Assembly: GCA_028286915.1 (NCBI GenBank)
Contig: JAQBQQ010000003.1
Coordinates: 1-61,077, forward strand
Length of the DNA stretch: 61,077 nt
Reading direction: 5' to 3'
From: Candidatus Peribacteria bacterium
GTDB lineage: Bacteria > Patescibacteriota > Gracilibacteria > Peribacterales > Peribacteraceae
Under the pieces are notes generated by a model. It was not told the origin of the DNA. It searched no databases and saw nothing but the letters and a program-made list of their open reading frames with translations. Shown here piece by piece: positions 17,230-26,348 of this stretch; within the stretch, counting starts at the first letter, position 1; every line of letters starts with the position of its first letter. The position numbers and the translations under genes were made by a program.

Positions 17230-17592
17230 CTACTTCAAATACTTCTCCACCACCAAACCGATCTCATCCCAATCAATATTGCTTTTCACAATATAGTCTT
17301 TTACTCCCAGATCTTTAGCCTTATCTATTTCCACCTGATCACTGATATTGGAGAACACGATAACGGGGAATGTGTACCCTTTGGTACGAATATGTTCCAG
17401 TACGCCAAAGCCGTCTATCTTGGGCATGCGTAAATCCAATAAAAGCAAATCCGGCAGATGCTTCTCAATTTCCTCTATAGCCTGCTCGCCGTCTCTGGCC
17501 TTCACGGAGTGAATGCCACGCTCTTTGAGCTCGACGTTGATGATAATGGAGAGGAATGGTTCGTCCTCCGCAACAATAACTGTTTTGGTCAT
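17230..17592 (-). CDS. Orphan REC-only response regulator
   Basis: 120 residues from the ATG that aligns with its paralogue at 2923-3285. Phospho-acceptor D53 in LLLLDLRMP and K103 in DYIVKSN; no output domain. It has no kinase next to it, so it is either phosphorylated by the PAS-GAF-PAS kinase at 3.3-5.5 kb or by one outside the window. Twenty upstream in-frame codons look non-coding and were excluded. Confidence 0.92.
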   Translation of the reverse strand: MTKTVIVAEDEPFLSIIINVELKERGIHSVKARDGEQAIEEIEKHLPDLLLLDLRMPKIDGFGVLEHIRTKGYTFPVIVFSNISDQVEIDKAKDLGVKDYIVKSNIDWDEIGLVVEKYLK

Positions 17593-17699
17593 ACAATGAA
17601 GTGGAAATACTCCATAGTTTTTACCGTATATCGGCCGAAGAAGAAAGAACAATCCTGTCTTTTAATTTTATCTGGAGAGAGAATAAGATGACAATTATC

Positions 17700-18767
17700 C
17701 TATTTATGGAATAAAATCATATCTGATCGCAATGAAGCAGCTGTCTTGGCAACACCCGCACCCTTGGCAGTAATACTGTGCGGCGTCCCGGCGGGCGCAC
17801 GGTCGCGGCTGACAATACTCACCATATTGGCAGAACCTGCCAACTGACCCCACGTACTCTGTACCGGTACGGCACGCAAACGGACTTCTGCCTGTATGGC
17901 ATCTTCAGTTTTTTTCATGCTGGCTATGTAACGCAACACACAGCCGTCTTTTTTTGCCTGCGTAATCCGCGCGGACATTGCCGCATCGGCATCTGCAAGT
18001 GAAGCCATGAATGCTTCATTATCCTGAACTGCACCGAACTCCGGCGGAATGAATGGCTCCACCTGTATGTCTGCCAGTGAAAAGGAATACCCGGCGGAAC
18101 GGATGAGAATAAGTAATTTACGGGCAACGTCCAGGCCGTTTAAATCATCCCACGGGTGAGGCTCGGTAAAACCTTTTTGCTTCGCGGTTTGTACTGCCGC
18201 AGAAAGGAGCATGCCGGCATCCATGGCGGAAGCGATAAAGCCGAGCGTGCCGGAAAAACATCCTTCGATAGACTCAATGGGATCTGCAATATCACGCGCA
18301 TCCTGCAGGTAGGGCACAGCTCCGGCACCAGCCATGACGGTCGTATTGTACGTATACTGATGCCGCGCACGGCTCAGCACGTTAAATGACTCTGCATCAA
18401 ACAATGAAAGTGGATTCTTGTTCGCCGTCACCATGCGGAACCCCCGCTCCACGCAGGCAAGGTGCATATCCAGCATGCGCGCCGAACGATCAGCCGACGC
18501 ATCAACAAATACCGTTTCTGGATCCACCGCCGCCATGGCATCAAATATTTCTTCATACGACTGATACGGACGGGCGGCGGCAAATGCCTCACGATCAATA
18601 TTCTGCATTGAATCAATATCAAGCCCATCAGCGGCAAAAAAGCCGGTCGAATTCGCCAAGCCGATAATGGTACTTCCTATATCATGCTGATGTATTTGCC
18701 GCACAAGTTCGGCCCCTACCTGACCAGTGGCACCCAGAATACAGATATGAAGCGGAGAAGCAGACAT
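17700..18767 (-). CDS. Homoserine dehydrogenase
   Basis: 355 residues. The N terminus is a Rossmann fold (HICILGATGQVGAELV); VTANK is the family's substrate/cofactor loop, and TEPHPWDDLNGLDVARKL carries the signature D-D-x-x-G-x-D-x-A-R-K of the catalytic domain. The enzyme reduces aspartate semialdehyde to homoserine in threonine/methionine synthesis. There is no fused aspartokinase or ACT domain, and no other threonine-pathway gene in the window. An isolated copy in a streamlined genome may salvage or have a changed substrate. Confidence 0.85.
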   Translation of the reverse strand: MSASPLHICILGATGQVGAELVRQIHQHDIGSTIIGLANSTGFFAADGLDIDSMQNIDREAFAAARPYQSYEEIFDAMAAVDPETVFVDASADRSARMLDMHLACVERGFRMVTANKNPLSLFDAESFNVLSRARHQYTYNTTVMAGAGAVPYLQDARDIADPIESIEGCFSGTLGFIASAMDAGMLLSAAVQTAKQKGFTEPHPWDDLNGLDVARKLLILIRSAGYSFSLADIQVEPFIPPEFGAVQDNEAFMASLADADAAMSARITQAKKDGCVLRYIASMKKTEDAIQAEVRLRAVPVQSTWGQLAGSANMVSIVSRDRAPAGTPHSITAKGAGVAKTAASLRSDMILFHK

Positions 18768-18873
18768 GCAAAAAGAGTAGCAGAGAGAAAAGATAAAAGA
18801 ATCAGCGAATCAGAATGATGTGTATCAGATACCAAAAAATTGATTGATTCATTGCAACGGTACATCAATCGGG

Positions 18874-20214
18874 TTATAAAAAAAATCGTCCCAAAATAAT
18901 TCCCCAGTACAGCACCACTGTGCAAACCGCGAAGTAAACAACCGTCAGCGATTCCACGCGAAAACTTCGGCCTTCACGGAAGATCATGAACAAACAGTAC
19001 GGAATAAAATAGTAGCGCTGCTCTATGAGCCACGACGGGATAAGATACAAAACAGCAAGCGGATACATGCTGTAAAATGAAGACCACACGAGTCTGGTGG
19101 CGGCAATAGAAAGAACCGAATAAGCGATAGGCAGAAAGAACAAAACGCGCAGAAGCGCGGACTGCGTGAAAAAAATAAGAATACGGTTACGCAGCCACCA
19201 GGAGTAATCCTGCTGGTTGAACGGATGCGTATTCTGGAACGTAAACCAATAGAAGAAGAAAAACAGAACAAGCAATACCAGCACCGAATCCATATGCACT
19301 TTCAACAACCGACGAATGCGCGGCAGATTGGCAATATTGAGCGGCAGAAAAATGAAGAAAAACAGAAATAGCAGTAAGTATATATTCCCAAAATGAATCG
19401 CCGGGAACGGATGCGCTTCTTTATCGCCAATGGCAATGCCATGGTTCCAGTATACGAATACAGCAAAAAGCACCATGCCCACCAAAAAAGTGAACGACCG
19501 AAAGACCGCCCTCCATAACACCTGCCTGCTCTTCAGCACTTCTCTCACGCGCCGGCGAGCTTCCTGGAAATATGTTTCACCGGGCAGTGATGGCGTGACG
19601 GAATGGTGAATCCAGACGAGTAAAAATAAAAATCCCAACCAGACAATGGCGTTTTGCCGCGTCAACACGCAAAGAATACTAAGTATGCCCGCCAGCCAGT
19701 AATGCCTGGTAAGTACGGCATACAGAGCCAGAAACAAAAAAAGTAATGATGAAATATCGGTATAAAGCAGGAATAAAAAGGGAAACAGAACGGGCAGCAG
19801 AATATATTGCATGGTTTTCAGAAGCGCGTGCTCGGGATCCAGAAAACGAACGCACAAAAAGAAGGCAAGGATAGAAAAAAGGCTGATACCAAAGGAAATG
19901 GAACGAAAAACCGGCAGCGTAGCACTGAACCCGCTAAGCCACCAAACCGCAGCAACGATACCATGGTACCCGGGCAACGTTGTCAGCGATGGAACCATGG
20001 ACCAGTTATATTTGGTAAAGCGGGAAATCTGATCGAAGTGAAAATTCTCATCGCTGATGAGACTATGTTGCGACATTAGTAAAAAACTCCACCCGACAAG
20101 AAGACATGTCACAAAAAGCAGCGCCGCCAAAAAGAGTATCTGCATTTTCTCGCGACGAGGCGAAACCGGCAGTGGTGCGAAAGGTGCGGAGACCATGCGA
20201 ATTGCGAAGTGCAT
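18874..20214 (-). CDS. ALG10/DIE2-like membrane glycosyltransferase
   Basis: 446 residues with about ten membrane spans. The first luminal/periplasmic loop reads SDENFHFDQISRF followed by LTTLPGYHG, which matches the eukaryotic ALG10 pattern (D-E-x-F-H then I-T-T-x-P-G-x-Y). A later loop, HPFNQQDYSWWLRNRI, mirrors the ALG10 motif H-P-x-x-x-A-D-N-R-H-Y-x-x-Y. ALG10 adds the terminal alpha-1,2-glucose to lipid-linked oligosaccharide using dolichyl-phosphate glucose. A bacterial homologue could use polyprenyl-phosphate glucose, perhaps made by the DPM-like domain at 5.7 kb. Assignment rests on motif resemblance only. Confidence 0.68.
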   Translation of the reverse strand: MHFAIRMVSAPFAPLPVSPRREKMQILFLAALLFVTCLLVGWSFLLMSQHSLISDENFHFDQISRFTKYNWSMVPSLTTLPGYHGIVAAVWWLSGFSATLPVFRSISFGISLFSILAFFLCVRFLDPEHALLKTMQYILLPVLFPFLFLLYTDISSLLFLFLALYAVLTRHYWLAGILSILCVLTRQNAIVWLGFLFLLVWIHHSVTPSLPGETYFQEARRRVREVLKSRQVLWRAVFRSFTFLVGMVLFAVFVYWNHGIAIGDKEAHPFPAIHFGNIYLLLFLFFFIFLPLNIANLPRIRRLLKVHMDSVLVLLVLFFFFYWFTFQNTHPFNQQDYSWWLRNRILIFFTQSALLRVLFFLPIAYSVLSIAATRLVWSSFYSMYPLAVLYLIPSWLIEQRYYFIPYCLFMIFREGRSFRVESLTVVYFAVCTVVLYWGIILGRFFL

Positions 20215-20285
20215 GTGTCTGACGCATGAACGAAAGATCTCTTACGAAGAAAAGCATCGCTAATATTCACAGACGGCTTGCGGCT

Positions 20286-21584
20286 TCATTTGACTGCCAC
20301 TTCTTCCGTCGTATATTTCTTTACAACAGACTTCGGGACGGATTTGTAAACGGATACCAGTTGCTCATTTTTTGTCGTGCCGTCGACATACGTAATAGAG
20401 CGAACCCAGGCAATTTCATTGGCGCGCAGCAGCCGTCCGTTTACGCGCATGCCGGCAGGTGCATTCGTGTAAAAGTACGGTCCGTTCAGCTTCACCGTGC
20501 GACCATCGGGCTTGCCGAAGATACGAACGTACGCATCAAACCCGGAAACTTCGGTCTGCAGTACCAGGTAATTGCCGGTGTCATTCACGAATTTAAAATC
20601 CTGCGTAAAAGGAAAAACCGTGGAATCCAGGCCCACGCCGTACATTTCATAATAATGAACGTACAGGCTGTGGCTTTTCCGCTCTAAAATAGGTAAACCG
20701 GCATTCACGGCTGCGCGGAAAGTGGTGGTGGAAGCCTGACAAATACCGCCGCCGGGTGCATCGCGCAATTGCCAGCCTTCGAATATGGTCTTCGCCATCA
20801 TCCAGCCGCGGGAAGTGGCAATCGGGAAATCCAGCACATGATTGAAAGAGAATGTTTCGCCCGGCGCAATGGCCACACTGTGCACATTCCCGATAGCCTT
20901 ACGCACATTGGAAGCACGCGCCTTAATGGAAGTGGAAAAATCGGAATGGCCGGTTGCCAGTAATTCCAACGAACCGTACGGCGTATCCACGGTTCCGGCT
21001 TCATACGTAACAGGCAACGAAAGTAACCCGCCGCCGCTGGTAAGCAAGCGCACTGCCTCGGAAGCCATCAATGTTCGATCTATAATCCAGCCGGACTTTG
21101 CCAGTCCGCCAGTCATGTCCATGCGCTCAACGCCGTTCTCCGATTGAATGCCCACTACCGTACTGTGCACGGCGGGAGCGATGCCCGGTACATCTGTCGA
21201 GATCAGAAACTGATGAGCGGCGTTCGCATCCAGCATGAAAGAAGCTGCCGTTTTGGAAGCAGAGAATATAATCCATTCCGGATGCGCCTGTAAAAATACA
21301 TTCATCGGCGGGAACACCGTCCCATCCGCAGCGGTAAAAGAAATCTGCACAGACGAACGAAGCAGTGCCTGTCTCATAATCACCAGCTGCTCCAGTGCGG
21401 GAATAGTCAAAGCTGATACTCCGCGTTGTACCAGACGCGTCTGCAACCGCATGGCAACATGATGCGCAAGGGGAGAGACGGATGCCGGCGGCGTTGTTTG
21501 TGTCGCCGCATGTACGGTCAGGCTTCCAATCAAAAAGAGTGAAAGCATAGAAGAGCCAATAGGCATATTTTTTTGTAATATCAT
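20286..21584 (-). CDS. VanW-family exported protein
   Basis: 432 residues with a signal peptide (~10-27, cleavage near VHA). The N-terminal half contains a region like the PG-binding-4 domain that usually precedes VanW. The VanW domain (~215-370) is clear: GETFSFNHVLD, PGGGICQASTTTFRAAVNAGL, RKSHSLYVHYYEMYGVGLDSTV and DFKFVNDTGNYLVL. VanW proteins are linked to the cell wall but their reaction is not established. Stand-alone copies are frequent in CPR genomes and need not relate to glycopeptide resistance. Confidence 0.92.
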   Translation of the reverse strand: MILQKNMPIGSSMLSLFLIGSLTVHAATQTTPPASVSPLAHHVAMRLQTRLVQRGVSALTIPALEQLVIMRQALLRSSVQISFTAADGTVFPPMNVFLQAHPEWIIFSASKTAASFMLDANAAHQFLISTDVPGIAPAVHSTVVGIQSENGVERMDMTGGLAKSGWIIDRTLMASEAVRLLTSGGGLLSLPVTYEAGTVDTPYGSLELLATGHSDFSTSIKARASNVRKAIGNVHSVAIAPGETFSFNHVLDFPIATSRGWMMAKTIFEGWQLRDAPGGGICQASTTTFRAAVNAGLPILERKSHSLYVHYYEMYGVGLDSTVFPFTQDFKFVNDTGNYLVLQTEVSGFDAYVRIFGKPDGRTVKLNGPYFYTNAPAGMRVNGRLLRANEIAWVRSITYVDGTTKNEQLVSVYKSVPKSVVKKYTTEEVAVK

Positions 21585-21714
21585 TATTGAACCATAGAGG
21601 ATCGGATAACCTGACGGACTCTTTAATAAGTATTATACACTTTTTTTATAATTTAGCAAACGTAGCAAATCCGCTGCGCGTATGCGCCGATTCCAAAATC
21701 CAATGTTTATACTA

Positions 21715-21900
21715 TTACTGCCCAACCGGAAGCGCCGTAACCGAATGCGCATTGTGCAAGGCTGATGACAAGCTGCTGTAACCAAGCGACGGCAGAAGCA
21801 GTAATGCCAGAACCGCCAGAATAATGACAATAAACAGGATTACCAGAGGAAGTCGCGATGGTTTGCCGACAAGCCGGCCCTGGTTTTCGGTCTGACTCAT
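21715..21900 (-). CDS. Small single-span membrane protein
   Basis: 61 residues: a polar basic N terminus, one strong transmembrane helix (PLVILFIVIILAVLALLLL, ~18-36) and a short Ser/Ala tail. It is 23 bases downstream of the PRC-barrel gene on the same strand, so it is probably in one operon with it. No family recognised. Confidence 0.55.
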   Translation of the reverse strand: MSQTENQGRLVGKPSRLPLVILFIVIILAVLALLLLPSLGYSSLSSALHNAHSVTALPVGQ

Positions 21901-21923
21901 AGGAGAAAAAAGAAGGAAGAAAA

Positions 21924-23114
21924 TTAGGTGCGATACGTAGGCTGAGAATCGTTGGCAGGCATGGTGACGCGATTCTTTTCTTTGGATGTATCAGCCGAAT
22001 TCAACAAAATATCCAATACTTTAGCTTCCCGGGCACGGTCGATAGCCTCGTGCGTAATCAGGTCGCCCTTTTGTAAAAGAACCCTGTCGTGATCATCCAG
22101 AATCACTCGGGTAACAGGAAGACCCAAAACACGCTGAATGCGCATATCCTCCATTTGCCGGGCGGTTTTTTCCCTCATATTCATTGCGGATTCTTTCACT
22201 TTTTCCCAGGCACTCTGTGCTGACTTTTTCATGTTCTGCAGGCCTTCCTGAGCTTTTTGCTGTGTTGCTTCTTTTGTAGCTTTCGCCGGATTCAACTGTA
22301 CGGCTTCCATGAGTTCCTGCTCCTTTCCCATCAGGCGCACACGCTCCACTATATCCTTTGTCACAATTTGTCCGGGTGCCACCACGAGGGACCCTTTATC
22401 ACTGTAAATGCCCAGGGTTGCACGCCGGCCCACTGCCTGCTCTATCGCCTTGTCCGCAACATCTTCGGTAACATTCTGTTTGGCATCGGAAGCCACGGAA
22501 CCAGCTTTCTCTTGTGCAGCCTGAGCGGCCCGCTGCACTGTATCGGTGGTTTTTTTCTGCAAATCCGTCAATGTATCACCGGTATCCCGGGCAATTTTCT
22601 GTATACCGCCCACCTGCTCTTCCATTTGCTTCGCCATATCATCCGGCACAAACGCGACATCTTCACCTATACGGAAAGAAGGCGGTGCCGGCAAGAATGA
22701 CCGGCCCGAATACGCATCGCTAAAAAGACCGCCGGATACTTCATAGCCTTCTATCCTGCCGGTCTTGTCATCAAAGTATAAATCGGCAATTTGACCCAGA
22801 TCTCTTCCATCTTCGGTCATAACTCTTGTCCCCTTGGCGACAATGCCGCTCTTTACCGCCACATCTTCTTTTGACTTCTCTTCCGGCACCACAAGCGACT
22901 CTTCACTTTCCACTATGACGGCATCAATTCCAATGGAAAGGATATTCGCAAAAGGAATCATACTGCCCGCGTGTAACATGCCGGGTTCCCGGACAAGGAA
23001 ACCGAGTACCGTCCCGGCCTGTGCATCGAACAACACGTCTTTCACGGAATCTATTTCTCTACCCGTAGCACGTGCCATAATGGATTTGCCGATAATATCG
23101 CCGCCTTTATACAT
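21924..23114 (-). CDS. PRC-barrel protein with amphipathic helical middle
   Basis: 396 residues from the ATG giving MYKGGDIIGKSIM. Two PRC-barrel units occupy ~1-75 and ~90-165 (GKSIMARATGREIDSVKDVLFD and a second with VMTEDGRDLGQIADLYFDD, each beginning a beta barrel). A long Ala/Lys/Glu/Gln-rich amphipathic region (~180-225 and ~275-325), like LEA or apolipoprotein helices, surrounds a further barrel-like unit (~240-270) and a last one near the C terminus. PRC barrels bind RNA or proteins (as in RimM). Possibly a membrane-surface or stress scaffold; function unknown. Confidence 0.8.
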   Translation of the reverse strand: MYKGGDIIGKSIMARATGREIDSVKDVLFDAQAGTVLGFLVREPGMLHAGSMIPFANILSIGIDAVIVESEESLVVPEEKSKEDVAVKSGIVAKGTRVMTEDGRDLGQIADLYFDDKTGRIEGYEVSGGLFSDAYSGRSFLPAPPSFRIGEDVAFVPDDMAKQMEEQVGGIQKIARDTGDTLTDLQKKTTDTVQRAAQAAQEKAGSVASDAKQNVTEDVADKAIEQAVGRRATLGIYSDKGSLVVAPGQIVTKDIVERVRLMGKEQELMEAVQLNPAKATKEATQQKAQEGLQNMKKSAQSAWEKVKESAMNMREKTARQMEDMRIQRVLGLPVTRVILDDHDRVLLQKGDLITHEAIDRAREAKVLDILLNSADTSKEKNRVTMPANDSQPTYRT

Positions 23115-23278
23115 GGTAAAACAAAGAGAGAATGAACACATGTGCTGACGCACGTTGTAGCCGGTTATGACAAAATGCAGGCACTAAACAAAAAGCGTCA
23201 TAAAATATAAAATTAAGCCGTAAGAACAGGAAAGCCAATGCGTCATAAAAGCCTCGTTCATTATTCCCCAATATTTGT

Positions 23279-23518
23279 ATGAAAAAATTTATGTCAGCCC
23301 TCATAGTAGGCAGCGCCTTATTGGCAACCGGCTGCGCAAGTAATAGTGGTACCGGTACCATAAACAGCTCCGTATCCTCCTTCGATACTGCAACAAGCAA
23401 TATCGGCTACAGCTCGTCATCGGACATGTCCGCAGGCGCTATGATGTCCGGCTCAGGCGGCGCCTTTACCTCCGATGGCACCATGATAAACGGATCCGCA
23501 TCTTCTTTGGGATATTAA
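23279..23518 (+). CDS. Small Ser/Gly-rich lipoprotein
   Basis: 79 residues. The start gives a textbook lipoprotein signal (MKKFMSALIVGSALLATGC, lipobox LATGC) followed by about 60 residues of Ser, Gly, Thr and Met with low complexity. No globular domain is expected. Likely a short surface lipoprotein. Confidence 0.75.
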   Translation: MKKFMSALIVGSALLATGCASNSGTGTINSSVSSFDTATSNIGYSSSSDMSAGAMMSGSGGAFTSDGTMINGSASSLGY

Positions 23519-23586
23519 GAGCGAAAACGAATTTTACGAGATACGCATGAGCTTAAAATATCTTCATATTTTCAAGATCAATAGAG

Positions 23587-23661
23587 TGGTGGCCCAGGCC
23601 AGAGTCGAACTGGCTACGCCTGCCTCTTCAGGGCAGCGCTCTACCGATGAGCTACCGGGCC
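23587..23661 (-). tRNA. tRNA-Phe (GAA)
   Basis: Complete cloverleaf on the minus strand: acceptor GGCCCGG/CTGGGCC (one G-U), D arm TAGCTCATCGGTAGAGC, anticodon stem CTGCC/GGCAG with loop CTGAAGA (anticodon GAA), T arm GCCAG-TTCGACT-CTGGC, discriminator A and an encoded CCA end. Confidence 0.96.
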
Positions 23662-23757
23662 ACAGTGAATCGTTAGAAGAATGATCGAGAAGAGCCGAGC
23701 GCTTGATATTTTATAAGGCTCTGCTGCAGAGCCTGGCGATGAGCTACCGGGCCACAG
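23645..23757. repeat. Direct repeat of the tRNA-Phe 5' end
   Basis: Twenty-one bases of the tRNA-Phe 5' region (23645-23665) recur exactly at 23737-23757, 92 bases away. The second copy stands next to a GC hairpin (GGCTCTG/CAGAGCC, 23717-23733) and lacks the rest of a tRNA, so it is a fragment. Confidence 0.85.
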
Positions 23758-24011
23758 CTGAGGCAGGTTACCATAGAATCCAGTTCAAACAAGGCTTGTC
23801 TGAGTCCGATACCACCGGATATTCTGCATGCTACCTTTCCGACTCTTTACCAAGACCTTCGCCGGGAGACATGTGAGCGGCATTCAGAATTTCCTGAGGA
23901 GTAAGCATACTAAAAGCAGATTTATGCGTATTACGGGAGAAATCAAAATAAAACCGTAAGAGCACTATGTATGGGCCGTCAGGTATAGATAATTCTTTTT
24001 CCACGCACGCC
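23662..24011. other. Intergenic stretch upstream of tRNA-Phe
   Basis: About 350 bases. It holds the tRNA-Phe fragment and hairpin described separately. A 60-codon minus-strand frame (23831-24013, ending in SMLTPQEILNAAHMSPGEG) looks weakly protein-like, and its ATG overlaps that of the DUF378 gene; I do not call it as a gene with confidence. Confidence 0.4.
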
Positions 24012-24272
24012 ATGCACGCACTCACGACCCTGGACCGGATTGCCCTGTCACTGCTCATTATAGGCGGCGTGAACTGGGGTCTTATCGGCTTTTTTGAATT
24101 TGATCTAATCAGCGCACTTTTCGGCCCGGTCGCGGCACTTTCCAAAATTATCTACGGTCTGGTAGGCCTGTCAGCCTTATATGTTGCCGCCATATCACCA
24201 GACCTGCATCGGCACGAAACATACGAAGGCCGTCGGCATCGCGGTATAATTGCAACCAACAGACAAGCTTAG
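24012..24272 (+). CDS. DUF378 membrane protein
   Basis: 86 residues from the ATG giving MHALTTLDRIALSLLIIGGVNWGLIGFFEFDLI in stretches. The pattern D-x-I-A-x-x-L-x-I-x-G-x-x-N-W-G-L-I-G-F-F-x-F-D-L followed by a second helix (IIYGLVGLSALYV) is diagnostic of DUF378. Two membrane helices and a polar basic tail. Function unknown. It converges with obg, the stops being 11 bases apart. Confidence 0.88.
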   Translation: MHALTTLDRIALSLLIIGGVNWGLIGFFEFDLISALFGPVAALSKIIYGLVGLSALYVAAISPDLHRHETYEGRRHRGIIATNRQA

Positions 24273-24283
24273 TATTACTAAAT

Positions 24284-25627
24284 CTACTCCAAATACGGAT
24301 CAACTCTCATGGCGCCGATAAACACCGGCTGCTCTTCGGATGTGCGCATTTTCTTAATGGCTTTTAGAAGACCGATGCGTTCCACGACATCGTAAAATCT
24401 CTTCTGTGCGGCGGCATTGGAGAAATTCGTCATGACCGTAAATTGCTCCAGGCGCTTGCCGGTTATCATAACCGCATCATTTTTCAGCTCCAAACGGAAC
24501 GAACCCATACTTTCCGATTCCAGATGCGGCCGCAGTACGCGGAGTTCCCGGGCATCAGTCACTTTCTTTTTATCCGCCACCTCCACGCGCGATTCACGCT
24601 CGGCCAGGACAATAGGCAGAAGTTTTTTCTTTAACTCAGTCGTTCCCTGTGCCGTGCCGGCAGAAATTGTCATGAATAATTCCAGCTTATGTTTTTTTAA
24701 AAACTTCGCCACATCCTTCAGGTGATCCGGAATTAAGTCGGCTTTATTAAGAATAATCAACTCACGCTTGGCCGCCAGGGAAGGGGAGTAGGCCTCCAGC
24801 TCTTTGCGGATGGCTTTATAATCCCGCAGCAGCAATTCCGGGTTCGGGACCGAATCAATAGCCGTAACATCAAACGAGCGCGAGGCATCCAGCACATGTA
24901 ACAATGCACCGCAGCGCTCAATATGTTTCAAAAATGTATCACCCAAGCCCTTACCTTCACTGGCACCTTCTATAAGACCCGGCACATCCGCCACAATGTA
25001 GGAACGGTCATCCACATGCACCACGCCCAGGTTTGGCACCAGCGTGGTAAATGGATAATCGGCAATCTTTGGCTTGGCGGAACTGATGACGGAAATAAGG
25101 GTGGATTTACCCACGCTTGGGTACCCGATAATACCCACATCGGCCACAAGCTTGAGTTCCAGCTTGATATTCGTCTTTTCACCCGGCTCGCCGTATTCGG
25201 CAAAATCCGGGCTCTGGCGGGTGGAACTCTTAAAATGCGCGTTGCCGTACCCTCCGCGACCGCCGCGCGCCGCCGCCAATTCATCGCCATCGTGCACTAA
25301 ATCGGCAATGTATTCAGTGGAACCGTCTTTAAGCATGCGTGTCACAATGGTGCCCGGCGGGACAAGCAAAATCCTGTCTTCACCGTCGTAGCCATGACGG
25401 TTGGAACCGGAACCAAATTTACCATGATATGCCTCAAAACGCTTGCTGGAAGCAAATGTACTCAGCGTATCCGTATTGGCATCGGCCCGGATAATCACAC
25501 TGCCGCCGCGCCCGCCATCGCCGCCATCCGGGCCGCCTTTGGGCACGAATTTTTCCCGTCGCCAGCTGACACATCCATTGCCACCCTGGCCGCCGGAGAC
25601 CTCGATAATAGCTTCATCAAGAAACAT
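24284..25627 (-). CDS. obg: Obg/CgtA GTPase
   Basis: 447 residues. The glycine-rich Obg fold (1-158: GGQGGNGCVSWRREKFVPKGG, GGDGGRGGSV) precedes the G domain with G1 GYPSVGKSTL, G3 DVPGLIEGASEGKGLG and G4 NKAD. A C-terminal extension of about 90 residues is present. Obg binds the 50S subunit and links ribosome assembly to nucleotide levels. No neighbouring uL21/bL27 genes, unlike the usual arrangement in Firmicutes. Confidence 0.97.
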   Translation of the reverse strand: MFLDEAIIEVSGGQGGNGCVSWRREKFVPKGGPDGGDGGRGGSVIIRADANTDTLSTFASSKRFEAYHGKFGSGSNRHGYDGEDRILLVPPGTIVTRMLKDGSTEYIADLVHDGDELAAARGGRGGYGNAHFKSSTRQSPDFAEYGEPGEKTNIKLELKLVADVGIIGYPSVGKSTLISVISSAKPKIADYPFTTLVPNLGVVHVDDRSYIVADVPGLIEGASEGKGLGDTFLKHIERCGALLHVLDASRSFDVTAIDSVPNPELLLRDYKAIRKELEAYSPSLAAKRELIILNKADLIPDHLKDVAKFLKKHKLELFMTISAGTAQGTTELKKKLLPIVLAERESRVEVADKKKVTDARELRVLRPHLESESMGSFRLELKNDAVMITGKRLEQFTVMTNFSNAAAQKRFYDVVERIGLLKAIKKMRTSEEQPVFIGAMRVDPYLE

Positions 25628-25755
25628 AGGTGCACAGTATACTCACAAAGAGAGTATTTGCACTATAGAAAGCTAAAAAGCTGCAATTCGACATAAAACG
25701 ATAGTCTGATGTAGTATAGCGTTCTGGAGCCATCATACATGCTACACTTTTGCCT

Positions 25756-26283
25756 ATGAAAGTACGCCTGCTGATAACGGACGAAGAAGACACTATTCCG
25801 GTGGAAAAAACTTTTGACGAATTCATTGAAGATGAGAGGAGGTATATGCAAGAAAAAGTAAAATTTTTACAGACGATAAAAAAAATAAAAAAAGGTCATG
25901 AATGGTATGATATAAAATATAATTTACAAGAAAAGATTGTCGCAGAAATTTGTTATTCCTATACATTGAATATCTGTTATCTGCTCGCACAAACCGTTCT
26001 GGTTGATCAGAAGGATAAACATGCAGATGCATCAGATAGAGCCGTTGCAGCTTTTTCTTCTTTATTTTTGGATGAAGCCACGGTGAAAACGTACTGGAAA
26101 GAGATATTAGCCGATATTCCGGAAATGGAATTATCCGATAATTCCAAAACAGAACGGCAGTTACATAATCTTTTGAGAAGATATGCGCCAGCGAACCCCA
26201 AAGAAATGATCGACGGCGCCCGACAGCTTATTGAGGAAACACTGTTGCCAAAGAAAGACAAAGCCATGCAAAACATGAATTAG
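25756..26283 (+). CDS. Helical cytoplasmic protein of unknown function
   Basis: 175 residues from the first ATG (a TTG two codons upstream is unlikely). Charged and mostly helical, with no signal or membrane segment; features include EKTFDEFIEDERRYMQEK and a central YSYTLNICYLLAQTVLVDQKDKHAD. No motif points to a family. The start lies next to a TATA-like region and it is divergent from obg. Confidence 0.6.
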   Translation: MKVRLLITDEEDTIPVEKTFDEFIEDERRYMQEKVKFLQTIKKIKKGHEWYDIKYNLQEKIVAEICYSYTLNICYLLAQTVLVDQKDKHADASDRAVAAFSSLFLDEATVKTYWKEILADIPEMELSDNSKTERQLHNLLRRYAPANPKEMIDGARQLIEETLLPKKDKAMQNMN

Positions 26284-26348
26284 TCACATACATTCACGGC
26301 TCCGCTTCCTCTTGGACAAGCGGCACCTATTCCTGAATAATCAGTGCC

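Noticed and set aside
20226-20687. 153-codon plus-strand frame
   Set aside because: Lies opposite the C-terminal half of the VanW gene; its composition is that of an antisense frame.
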